Shown here piece by piece: positions 1 to 10,700 of a DNA stretch of 64,000 bases. The notes under the pieces were generated by a model. The model had not been told where the DNA came from. It searched no databases and saw nothing but the letters and a program-made list of their open reading frames with translations. The DNA is from Siphonodentalium dalli. Taxonomy: Eukaryota; Mollusca; Scaphopoda; Gadilida; Siphonodentaliidae. The translations under genes were made by a program, and so were the position numbers. Each line of letters starts with the position of its first letter. Position 1 is the first letter of the stretch. The stretch covers positions 5,667,784 to 5,731,783 of the forward strand of contig CP136066.1 of the NCBI GenBank assembly GCA_032622095.1, read 5' to 3'.

Positions 1-698
1 GTTTTTAACAGAAACGGGCCCTATATAGTTAATAGTAATGCTATACTACATATAGAGGTTATCAGAAGTTCGATCAGTTGCACAATGGCCAACAATAACC
101 CAAATTCAACTTGATAGAACTAGAAACTACGCTATTGGAAAAATAAAATTTAATCAGGATTCCATCTACTGATACAACAAAATAAGAATAACTATGCAGA
201 ACTCAGCTGAAAATAAGTAATAGAACGAAAGCACACTTGACCATATGTGACATGGAAATAAGATATAATAAATAATGGAATAAAATAGACTTTGACAACG
301 TAAAACATAAAATCTTAACAAATAAATTGAATGCCAGCCGGGCCAGCTTGAATAATTTCACATTGTTTTCCATGTTAATGTGGATCAGCTTGTAATGTTA
401 ATCACAGCAACGAAGATTTTATCGTCACTGATATCGTGAGCAAAAAAGAAGTGAAATTGGGCTATCCATCCATATTATTCCCAATTATTACGAAGCCTAT
501 TTCTTCAGGCAGTGGCTACCAGCCTGCCATTACACGCTATAACATGTTTCCTTAGTTCTGGTTTCTGAGATGCCCCAAGAAGAGTAGCGCGGGTATATCA
601 TGGTTATGTTTGGTATTAGCATTATTCTTCGAACTGGGATGAACTGGGATGAACACATGTATTTCCACATGTTTTGATAAACAATTTGATTCCAGCAA
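1..698. other. Unassigned AT-rich sequence
   Basis: I see no coding frame, tandem repeat or terminal inverted repeat here. A minus-strand open frame that ends near 530 reads through the foldback element that follows and is a shadow of it. Confidence 0.5.
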
Positions 699-915
699 TA
701 CAGTAATGCCCTAATTAAACGACTCCATAACCACAGCAGAATAATGAGTAATTTTTCAGGATTTAGTCGGAAATATGGCTTGTTGTCATTCATCGGAAAG
801 CTCTCCCCGAGAACTTTCCGATGAATGACAACAAGCCATATTTCCGACTAAATCCTGAAATATTACCTATTGTTCTGCTGTGGTTATGGAGTCGATTAAT
901 TAGGGCATTACTGTA
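699..915. mobile_element. Foldback MITE, Tc1/mariner-like, TA-flanked
   Basis: The two halves are almost perfect reverse complements. The left arm starts TACAGTAATGCCCTAATTAA at 699 and the right arm ends GGCATTACTGTA at 915, with a loop of only a few bases near 805. The outermost TA on each side fits the TA target duplication of the Tc1/mariner superfamily, and CAGT is a common start of those ends; the superfamily call is inference. No transposase is encoded. The core around 731-766 (CCACAGCAGAAT, then TTTTTCAGGATTTA) recurs in the tandem foldback elements at 48173-48652, so it is one family. Confidence 0.75.
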
Positions 916-1242
916 TCACATAGCAAATATCAAAATATCAAATAATATGAAATTTGTTGTACCGGTACCATGTATTATGTAGAATACTCAAATGTGATTA
1001 TGTGACTAGATCATGTGACTATATATTATGAAAATGAATGTTAATAAATACTTTGGCACTATGCCTATATATCCCTTGAAATGTGATTATGTTGACACAT
1101 TTCTTGATTAATGACACTTATATGATAAATTCAAATAGAATCGTTATCTCATTATGCACTGTTCTATTCAAATATCGCGCAATAAATTATGATAATGCAG
1201 GATAATCAGCTATTTGGTTGTTCAATTGATAATTTTCTCAAA

Positions 1243-1435
1243 TTTAGGGGGGGTGGGTGTCCAAAACTGACCGGAAAAAACTTCCTGAAACGGAAAAAAA
1301 AGGGTGGGTGTCCAAAATTGCCTGGAAAAATAGGCCGGAAACGGAAGAAATTGGGTGGGTGGGTCCCCCGAGGCCGGAAAAAATTAAAATGATCATACGT
1401 GCCTGGAAATTATTTCCGACCCCCCCCCGGTAGCA
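1243..1435. repeat. G-rich imperfect repeat, about three units
   Basis: Three loose copies of GGGTGGGTGTCCAAAA followed by a CCGGAAA-type tail lie head to tail, ending in a C9 run near 1420-1430. The plus-strand open frame across it reads only G/K-rich low-complexity peptide and is not a gene. Confidence 0.5.
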
Positions 1436-1442
1436 TTGATAG

Positions 1443-1622
1443 TTTTTGAATCATATATTTATGTCATTGTTGTATTTTTGAATCATATATTTATGTCATT
1501 GTTGTAGTTTTGAATCATATATGTATGCCACTGTTGTATTTTTGAATCATATATGTATGTGATAGTTGTATTTTTAAATAATATATTTATGTCATTGTAC
1601 TTTTTGAATAATACAAAAATGT
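1443..1622. repeat. 32-bp tandem repeat, about 5.5 copies
   Basis: The unit contains TTTTGAATCATATATTTATG and TCATTGTTGTA. GAATCATAT landmarks fall at 1448, 1480, 1512 and 1544, exactly 32 bp apart. Later copies decay (AAATAATAT near 1576, GAATAATAC near 1606). Confidence 0.8.
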
Positions 1623-1713
1623 CGTTTTTGTATTTTAGTATGTATATTGCATTCAATACACAAAGCAGCATATATTCGACCACAATAGTTAAATTCAGAA
1701 TGTGCCAGACCTG

Positions 1714-2113
1714 TTAACCCTTTACCCAACAAACCGGCCAAAACCGGCCAAATAAAGCTTCAACAGCCTAAAATATCTTCGGTCTGTCTCAATAGAACCA
1801 TACACATATGGATATCATTGGAACCGGTTCCTTGACCACATTGTGATGGTTACAGTTATGCCCTGTGCCAATGCATTCTCTTATATATGCGAGTCGACCA
1901 TAGGTCGCCTCGAATATATAAGAGAATGCATTGGCCTACAAAAATTATTTTTTTAACACTTTTTACCATTTTTTCTTACATTCTTTAACAATTTTATAAT
2001 TTTTAATGTGTTAAGCCAATGCATTCTCTTATATATGCGAGGCGACCTATGGTCGACTCGCATATATAAGAGAATGCATTGGCATAGGGCCGTTCTGTTG
2101 GGTAAAGGGTTAA
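1714..2113. mobile_element. TTAA-flanked MITE (piggyBac-like) with two internal hairpins
   Basis: A TTAA tetranucleotide sits at each end (1714-1717 and 2110-2113). Inside it the left terminus CCCTTTACCCAACA is mirrored by TGTTGGGTAAAGGG on the right, and the inverted repeat continues imperfectly to about 23 bp. TTAA target duplication with CCCTTT termini is the classical piggyBac signature, so a non-autonomous piggyBac relative is likely (inference). The 400-bp element has no transposase. It holds two 69-bp palindromes, 1867-1935 and 2015-2083, each bounded by GCCAATGCATTCTC and its complement around a GTCGACC/GGTCG centre. Confidence 0.85.
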
Positions 2114-2636
2114 TATGTCGCGTCTCTTGCGTATTGCTGATCATATTAACGTTACTCGATCTATAAATGAAATTCATATCAAGGATTTAAATCGAGCTCA
2201 CGGTTGACCGTGACCTACGCTTCGTATCTGTAAGTAGTGCAATATGTTTCACGTATGTATACAGTACCATGCACTTTATGTCTGAAGACAGTGCCATACG
2301 CTTCATGTCCGTAAACAGTGCCATGCTCGACAAGTCGATAGTGCCACACTATAACTTGCGCCAACCTGCGTTTCATTTTATATTGGTGCTCGTTTATGTA
2401 ATTTGACATTCGGTGGATTAATTCAGACAGCTTTATCTATACGGCCTCTTCTGCTGAAAATAATCTCATGTTGAACTTATTTCAAAATGACAAATAAGCA
2501 AAATTCGGCATCATTTCAATCTGAATTACGCTCTATATGAACCTAAATCGACTTATCAGATGTAAATCTGTATAGTGCTTTCACTGTGAAAATAAAGCGT
2601 ATAAGTCCAATATGGGGTTAGTTCAGAATAAAAGAA
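2114..2636. other. Unassigned spacer
   Basis: There is no convincing gene or element. Short related phrases (cagtgccatacgcttcatgtc-like) recur loosely at 2225-2345. The 28-bp array begins at the right end. Confidence 0.4.
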
Positions 2637-3915
2637 GTCCAATATGAACCTATGTGAATATTAGGTCAAATATGAACCAATGTGAATATTAGGTCCAATA
2701 TGAACCTATATGAATATTGAGACCAATATGAACCTATGTGAATATTAGGTCCAATATGAACCTATTTGAATATTAGGTCCAATATGAACCTATGTGAATA
2801 TTAAGACCAATATGAACCTATGTGAATATTAGGTCCAATATGAACTTATATGGATATTAGGTCCAATACGAACATATGTGAATATTAGGTCCAATGTGAA
2901 CCTATGTGAATATTAGGTCCAATGTGAACCTATGTGAATATTAGGTCCAATGTGAACTTATATGAATATTAGGTCCAATATGAACCTATGTGAATATTAG
3001 GTCCAATATGAACTTATGTGAATATTAGGTCCAATATGAACCTATGTGAATATTAGGTCCAATATGAACATATGTGAATATTAGGTCCAATATGAACCTA
3101 TGTGAATATTAGGTCCAATATGAACATATGTGAATATTATGCCCAATATGAACCTATGTGAATATTATGCCCAATATGAACCTATGTGAATATTAGGTCC
3201 AATATGAACCTATGTGAATATTAGGTCCAATATGAACATATCTGAATATTAGGTCCAATATGAACCTATGTGAATATTAGGTCCAATATGAACATATGTG
3301 AATATTAGGTCCAATATGAACCTATGTGAATATTAGGTCCAATATGAACCTATGTGAATATTATGTCCAATATGAGCCTATGTGAATATTAGGTCCAATA
3401 TGAACCTATGTGAATAGTAGGTCCAATATTAACCTATGTGAATATTAGGTCCAATATTAACCTATGTGAATATTAGGTCCAATATGAACTTATATGAATA
3501 TTAGGTCCAATATGAACATTTGTGAATATTAGGTCCAATATAAACCTATGTGAATATTAGGTCCAATATGAACCTATGTGAATATTAGGTCCAATATGAA
3601 GATATGTGAATATTAGGTCCAATATGAACCTATTTGAATAGTAGCTCCAATATGAACCTATGTGAATATATGCCCAATATGAACCTATATGAATATTAGG
3701 TGCAATATGAACCTATGTGAATATTAGGTCCAATATTAACCTAAGTGAATATTAGGTCCAGTATGCACCTATGTGAATATTAGGTCCAATAAGAACATAT
3801 GTGAATATTAGGTCCAATATGAACCTATGTGAATGTTATGTCCAATATGAACATATGTGAATATTAGGTCCAATATGAACCTATGTGAATGTTAGGTCCA
3901 ATATGAACCTATGTG
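2637..3915. repeat. 28-bp minisatellite array I, about 45 units
   Basis: The unit reads AGGTCCAATATGAACCTATG then TGAATATT, 28 bp. Variants are AACATATG for AACCTATG, AATATTAAC for AATATGAAC, and TATGCCC for TAGGTCC. Between about 3030 and 3330 the AACCTATG and AACATATG types largely alternate, giving a 56-bp dimer period. There is no coding potential. Confidence 0.95.
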
Positions 3916-4378
3916 CACGAGGATATATTGGTCTATAAGAAGAAGAGAGTATTCAGACAATATCGTCCCACGCTAGCCCAATAATGTATCTCGCTATTCA
4001 AATAACGCCAAACGCTAGCTCAATAACGTCCAATATGAACCTATTCGAATAGTAGCTCCAATATGAACCTATGTGAATATATGCCCAATATTAACCTAAG
4101 TGAATATTAGGTGCAATATGAACCTATGTGAATATTAGGTCCAATATTAACCTAAGTGAATATTAGGTCCAATATGAACCTATGTGAATATTAGGTCCAA
4201 TATGAACATATGTGAATATTAGGTCCAATATGAACCTATGTGAATGTTAGATCCAATATGAACCTATGTGCACGAGAATATATTGGTCTATAAGAAGAAG
4301 AGAGTATTCAGACAATATCGTCCCACGCTAGCCCAATAATGTATCTCGCTATTCAAATAACGCCAAACGCTAGCTCAA
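3913..4378. repeat. Duplicated array junction, ~355-bp period
   Basis: The segment from GTGCACGAG (3913) through an AAGAAGAAGAGAGTATTCAG stretch into the first units of the 21-bp array recurs at 4268. Between the copies lies a second 28-bp block (about 4029-4267) whose units match those at 3630-3790. The border between the two minisatellites was therefore duplicated as one block. Confidence 0.85.
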
Positions 4379-5237
4379 TAACGTCCCTCGCTAGCACAGT
4401 AACGTCAATCGGTAGATGCATAAGGTCCCTCGCTAGGCCAATAACGTATCTCGCTCGTCCATTAACGTCAATAGCTAGCCCAGTAACATCAACCGATAGC
4501 CCAATAACGCATCTCGCCAGGCCAATAACGTCAATCAATAGCTCAATAACGTCCATCGCTAGCCCAGTAGAGTATCTCGCTAGCCCAATGACGTATCTCG
4601 CTAGTCCAATAACGTCAATCGCTAGCCCAGTAACATCAACCGATAGCCCAATAACGCATCTCGCCAGGCCAATAACGTCAATCAATAGCTCAATACGTCC
4701 ATCGCTAGCCCAGTAGAGTATCTCGCTAGCCCAATGACGTATCTCGCTAGTCCAATAACGTCAATCGCTAGCCAAATAACGTCAATCGATAGACCAATAA
4801 CGTCCCGTGATAGGCCCTTAACGTACCTCGCTAGTCAAGTAACGTCAATCGCTAGCTCATTGACGTCCATCGCTAGCCCAGTAACGTATCTCGCTAGTCC
4901 AATAACGTAAATCGCTAGCTCAGTAACGTCCATTGCTAGCCCAATAACGTATTTCGCTAGCACCATAACGTCAATTACTAGCCCAATAACGTATTTCGTT
5001 AGCCCAATAACGTCAATCGATAGCCCAGCAACGTCTCTCGCTAGCCCAATAATATACATCGCTAGCCCAATAACGTATATCGCTAGTCCAATAACGACCG
5101 TCGCTAGCCCAATAACGTATTTCGCTAGCCCAATAACGTATTTCGCTAGACAAATAACGTCAATCGCTAGCCCAATAACGTCCCTCGCTCACTTAATACT
5201 GTCGCTCGCTAACCCAATAACGTCAATCGCTAGCGCA
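4339..5237. repeat. 21-bp minisatellite array, about 43 units
   Basis: The unit is CGCTAGCCCAATAACGTATT plus one base. A higher-order block of seven units (147 bp) is duplicated: TAACATCAACC occurs at 4484 and 4631, and CAGTAGAGTATC at 4565 and 4711 (one base lost). Because 21 is divisible by three, long frames stay open on both strands and spell 7-residue repeats; these are artefacts. Confidence 0.95.
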
Positions 5238-6300
5238 TGTATATTGTTTTATATCAAGAGTAGATTGTTATATTTGTTTGAATGTTTGTTTTATTTCCTT
5301 AATTGTATTTTTTTGGTTTTGTATTAAACATCTCATCTTATTTTTGATTCGTTTCCTAGTTACAGAAGATACGGTTTTCCTAACACATAATAATTAGTTT
5401 ACACCCCCGACTCAGGGAAATTATAGCTGTATACCTTTAAACATCTCACTACTGATTGTGATCAGAAATTATAATTTTACAATATTCAAATGAAATAATG
5501 ATCACAGCATACAGAGGCAAACAGGGCCATGCTATTACGATTGAAGATGTTGGGAGTTTGGACTAAGCTCTACCAACAGCAGACATTAAGTGCGCGCGCA
5601 AATAAATAAACTTAGAGCACAATCCCATTGTTGCAATCGTTCCCTGATTTTTGGTAAAGCACACTAATTCCCAAGGCTGGCGAAGGAATAGTTCAATGAT
5701 TATCCCAATGTTAGGCACACGCAACTCATAACAGACACATCGCACGGGCGCTTCAAAGTGCATGGGACCAGTCCGTGTTGTTTCTGACATATCTATTCAC
5801 ATTCAACGGCATTCAGTTCATGTTAATCACGTTGTTTGGCGTGGCTAACCGGCTATTGTGTCCAATCGCGGCCAGCGCACGGATTGTGCGTCGTGGTCAA
5901 AACACGTTCAACGGCACATTTCCAGTTGATTGAATTATGTGGGATCAATTGTGCTATAAGTCGGTCAGTTTAGCTTAGATGATAGACTGACAAGTGATCA
6001 GTGTATACGGTACTAAATATAACTTAACTTAAATAACTGAATGGTAAGTTTACACAGCCCAACTACATGGGTGACAATTAATCAAATTGTTTACGAGACT
6101 GAGTGTTTTCTTTGCAGAAAGGATATGTCCTCTTTGAAGGTTCATTTCGGCCAGTGACATTTTGTGATTCTGAGACATGATACTTAAGTTGAGCACTGAT
6201 ACTTTCATTTTCATATCATTCGAGTTCCGACCGCCGGTGGGATAAGACGTCTCGGCTTAAGCGCTCCTGAGCATCGCCCAACTGCGATCGGATTACTGGG
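5238..6300. other. Unassigned spacer
   Basis: I find no gene, inverted terminal repeat or array. A CACGTTCAACGGCAC / GTCGTGGTCAAAA stretch near 5885-5920 faintly resembles the CGTGTTC-type element at 23.8 and 33.9 kb. Confidence 0.4.
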
Positions 6301-6311
6301 TTCAGCGGACA

Positions 6312-7053
6312 ATGGATTCGTTTATAATCCCCGCTGAAGTCAGGCTCGTTCTGAGCTCATTCAACCTGGATTGCCCGGCCTGTAATTTACAAAGGTCAGG
6401 TAGCCAGGTTGACTTGTTTTTGACATACCGGGTTACACCGACACGGTCCTTTTCAGGACCCTCTGCCGGTCGTAACCCGGTAGCTGGAGACCACCAGCTA
6501 CCTGGGGATGGTGGATGAGGCAAGAAGAAGCGGCGGAGAAGGAAGAAGACCCCTCCCGCAGAAGAAGAGACACGGACAGGAGGGCCAAGTGGAAACAGGG
6601 GAGACGCCCAGCTTTCCCCCACTTGGCCTCCCCCGAAGACGCAGCTAACGCTATTGTCATCAGTAGCAGGGACACCGACGCCATTCCGGGGGTCCATGCT
6701 ATCGTCATCGAAGTCAGCGGATACAGGGACGCGGATACCACCGGACGTTCCTGCCGCTGACGTCGGGTTGGAGATGGACACGTCAACACCCTGCACACCG
6801 GAGGACCAACACATCCCGGTGTCCCCCCATCTCCACCACCAGGACCGACAACAACACCAGCGATGGCTCCACTCGTTCTCGCGAGGACATCATTAAAGGC
6901 GCGCTGGCAACTCAGGCAGTTGCAGAAAAACTCACCGCAGAGTACCAGGCAGAACGAAAACAGCGAGAAGCAACGGAGCTGAAAGCAACATCAACAACAA
7001 CAACAACACCACCAGCAACAACATCAGCCGACAGAAAAAAAAGAAAGCAATGA
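6312..7053 (+). pseudogene. GC-rich coding-like relic, unknown protein
   Basis: This island is much richer in G+C than its surroundings and stays open for long stretches in several frames. The frame starting at 6312 (MDSFIIPAEVRLVLSS) meets one TGA at 6516-6518, then continues through a strongly basic KKKRRRRKK stretch and Pro/Ser-rich sequence to a stop at 6896. A second frame carries a charged, glutamate/lysine-rich tail ending in SADRKKRKQ with TGA at 7051. Read together this suggests a broken gene for a basic, nuclear-type or gag/ORF1-like protein with one nonsense change and one frameshift. The minus strand is also open for 170 codons (6302-6814), so the coding strand is not certain. I do not recognise the family. 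It is followed by AATAAA-like signals and the GGAAGGGGTTCCGCCCCTTC hairpin at about 7157. Confidence 0.35.
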
Positions 7054-7129
7054 AAATAAAATAATAATAAGATCATCTTCACCCATGTTTCATCATTTCA
7101 TGTTTTTGTCCATCATAACATGTATTTTA

Positions 7130-7230
7130 AATAAAATTCAAAAGTGGGTTGTAGGGAAGGGGTTCCGCCCCTTCCAAATCCTCCCGGGAGAAATCCCAAA
7201 CCCCAATAATAAAAAATTCATATTCATATT
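7130..7230. other. Possible 3' tail of the relic: GC hairpin and AT-rich end
   Basis: AAATAAAATTC is followed by a hairpin (GGAAGGGGTTCCGCCCCTTC), a CCCGGGAG stretch, then repeated TTCATA. The arrangement resembles the 3' untranslated tail of a retroelement or gene. This is inference from position only. Confidence 0.3.
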
Positions 7231-7725
7231 CATTAAACATTATTTAATACGCGACTTATTAATGTCAGAACATTCGGACTCAGAGTACATGAGGACCCGC
7301 AGCGTAATTATCTCCCTTCGATCACAGACAGCGTGCTCACTATCCAGGACGTTGACATCACTCAGGTCGCTCTAATCCGATAATATTGATTGGCCTTTAT
7401 GGTCAAGACAGTGCACGTTTTTCACATGGTTTGTCCACTGGACCGGTATGTAAATTGGTATGCACGCAGCCGAATCCTGTCATAGAACGAGCGGTTGCAA
7501 GGTCCTCGTGAATGCCCCAGTGTCCAGAATACTCACAAACGACGCATGTGGTAAGTAGTGTCCTGACATTATCGTCATTGTTCATTCCAGGTTATATTGG
7601 TCTGAAGGTACGTGGCTACAGGGTTCCAGATGGGGAGGGACTGTGGTTTAAGTCCGATTCCGTGCACTATAACCGTGCACTTCTTTCCGATTCGTAGTAA
7701 CCTTACCAGTTTGCAATACTGAGCT
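7231..7725. other. Unassigned spacer
   Basis: I see nothing supportable. The sequence runs directly into the large minisatellite. Confidence 0.4.
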
Positions 7726-10700
7726 ATAGTGCCTCCGTCCATTTGATATAGTTATAGTGCCTCCGTCCATTTGATAGATATATAGTGCCTCCGACCATTT
7801 GATAGATATATAGTGCCTCCATCCATTTGATAGAGCTATAATGCTTCCGTCCATTTGATATAGCTATAGTACCTCCGTCCATTTGACATAGCTGCGGTGC
7901 CTCTGTCCATTTGATATAGCTATAGTGCATCCATCCAAATGATATAGCTATATTGCGTCCGTCCATTTGATATAGCTATAGTGCCTCCGCCCATTTGATA
8001 TAGCTATAGTGCATCCGTCCATTTGATATAGCTATATTGCATCCGTCCATTTGATATAGCTATAGTGCATCCGTCCATTTGATAGAGCTATATTGCTTCC
8101 GTCCATTTGATATAGCTATATTGCATCCGTCCATTTGATATAGCTATATTGCGTCCGTCCATTTGATATAGCTGCAGTGCATCCGTCCATTTGATACAGC
8201 TGCAGTGCATCCGTCCATTTGATATAGCTATATTGCGTCCGTCCATTTGATATAGCTATATTGCATCCGTCCATTTGATATAGCTGCAGGGCCTCCGTCC
8301 ATTTGATATAGCTATAGTGCATCCGTCCAATTGATATGGCTATATTGCGTCCGTCCATTTGATATAGCTATAGTGCCTCCCCTATTTGATAAAGCTATAT
8401 TGCCTCCGTCCATTTGATATAGCTGCAGTGCCTCCGTCCATTTGATATAGCTACAGTGCCTCCGCCCATTTGATATAGCTATAGTGCATCCGTCCATTTG
8501 ATATAGCTATATTGGGTCCGTCCATTTGATATAGCTATAGTGCCTCCCCTATTTGATAAAGCTATATTGCCTCCGTCCATTTGATATAGCTGCAGTGCCT
8601 CCGTCCAATTGATATAGCTATAGTGCATCCGTCCAATTGATATAGCTATATTGCGTCCGTCCATTTGATATAGCTATAGTGCCTCCCCCTATTTGATAAA
8701 ACTATATTGCCTCCGTCCATTTGATAAAGCTGCAGTGCCTCCGTCCATTTGATATAGCTATAGTGCGTCCGTTCATTTGGTATATCTATAGTGCGTACGT
8801 CCATTTGATATAACTATAGTGCCTCTGTCCAATTGATATAGCTATAGTGCGTCCGTTCAATTGATAGAGCTATAGTGCGTCCGTCCATTTGATGTAGCTA
8901 TAGTGCGTCCGTCCATTTGATAGATATATAGTGCGTCCGTCCATTTGATATAACTATATTGCCTCCGCCCATTTGATATAGATATAGTGCATCCGCCCAT
9001 TTGATATAGCTATATTGCCTCCGTCCAATTGATATAGCTATAGTGCGTCCGTCCATTTGATATAGATATAGTGCCTCCGCCCATTTGGTATATCTATAGT
9101 GCGTACGTCCAATTGATATAGCTATAGTGCGTCCGTCCATTTGATATAGCTATAGTGCGTCCGTTCAATTGATATATCTATAGTGCGTACGTCCATTTTA
9201 AATAGCTATAATGCGTCCGTCCGTTTGATATAGCTATAGTGCGTCCGTTCAATTGATATAGCTATAGAGCGTCCGTCCATTTGATAAAGCTATAGAGCGT
9301 CCGTCCATTTGATATAGATATAGTGCCTCCGCCCATTTGATATAGCTATAATGCGTCCGTCCAATTGATATAGCTATAGTCCGTCCGTCCATTTGATATA
9401 GCTATAGTGCCTCCGCCCATTTGATATAGCTATATTGCCTCCGTCCAATTGATATAGCTATAGTGCGTCCGTTCAATTGATATAGCTATAGAGCGTCCGT
9501 CCATTTGATATAGCTATATTGCCTCCGCCCATTTGATATAGCTATAGTGCCTCCGTCCATTTGATATAGCTATAGTGCCTCCGTCCAATTGATATAGCTA
9601 TAGTGCGTCCGTTCAATTGATATAGCTATCGAGCGTCCGTCCATTTGATAAAGCTATAGTACGTCTGTCCATTTGGTATATCTATAGTGCGTACGTCCAT
9701 TTGAAATAGCTATAATGCGTCCGTCCATTTGATATAGCTATAATGCGTCCGTCCATTTGATATAGCTGTAGTGTTCCGTCCATTTAATATAGCTATAGTG
9801 CCTCCGCCCATTTGTTATAGCTATAGTGCGTCCGTCCACTTGGTATAACTATAGTGCCTCCGTCCATTTGATATAGCTATAGTGCGTCCGTCCATTTGAT
9901 ATAGATATAGTGCATCTGTCCACTTGGTATAACTATAGTGCCTCCGCCCATTTGATATAGCTATATTGCCTCCGTCCAATTGATATAGCTATAGTGCGTC
10001 CGTTCAATTGATATAGCTATATAGCGTCCGTCCATTTTATAAAGTTATAGAGCGTCCGTCCATTTGATAAAGCTATAGAGCGTCCGTCCAATTGATATAG
10101 CTATAGTGCCTCCGTCCAATTGATAAAGCTATAGTGCGTCTGTCCATTTGGTATATCTATAGAGCGTCCGTCCATTTGATAAAGCTATAGTGTGTCTGTC
10201 CATTTGGTATATCTATAGTGCGTACGTCCATTTGAAATAGCTATAATGTGTCCGTCCATTTGATATAGCTATAATGCGTCCGTCCATTTGATATAGCTGT
10301 AGTGCTCCGTCCATTTAATATAGCTATAGTGCCTCCGCCCATTTGTTATAGCTATAGTGCGTCCGTCAATTTGATATAGATATAGTGCATCTGTCCATTT
10401 GATATAGCTATGGTGCCTCCGTCCATTTGATATATCTATAGTGCCTCCGTCCTTTTTATATAACTATATTGCCTCCGTCCATTTGATATAACGATAGTGC
10501 GTCCGTCCATTTGATATAGCTATAGTGCCTCCCCTATTTGATAAAGCTATATTGCCTCCGTCCATTTGATATAGCTGCAGTGCCTCCGTCCAATTGATAT
10601 AGCTATAGTGCATCCGCCCAATTGATATATCTATATTGCGTCCGTCCATTTGATATAGCTATAGTGCCTCCCCCTATTTGATAAAGCTATATTGCCTCCG

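Noticed and set aside
2637-3915. CRISPR-like appearance (28-bp repeats in a row)
   Set aside because: There are no unique spacers; units are contiguous, imperfect and sit in eukaryotic-style DNA.
4339-4716. 125-codon plus and 110-codon minus frames
   Set aside because: The 21-bp unit is divisible by three, so both strands stay open; there is no start context or composition typical of protein.
6302-6814. 170-codon minus-strand frame
   Set aside because: It lies antisense to the basic coding-like relic in GC-rich sequence where stops are rare; no motif is recognisable. It is kept only as a caveat.
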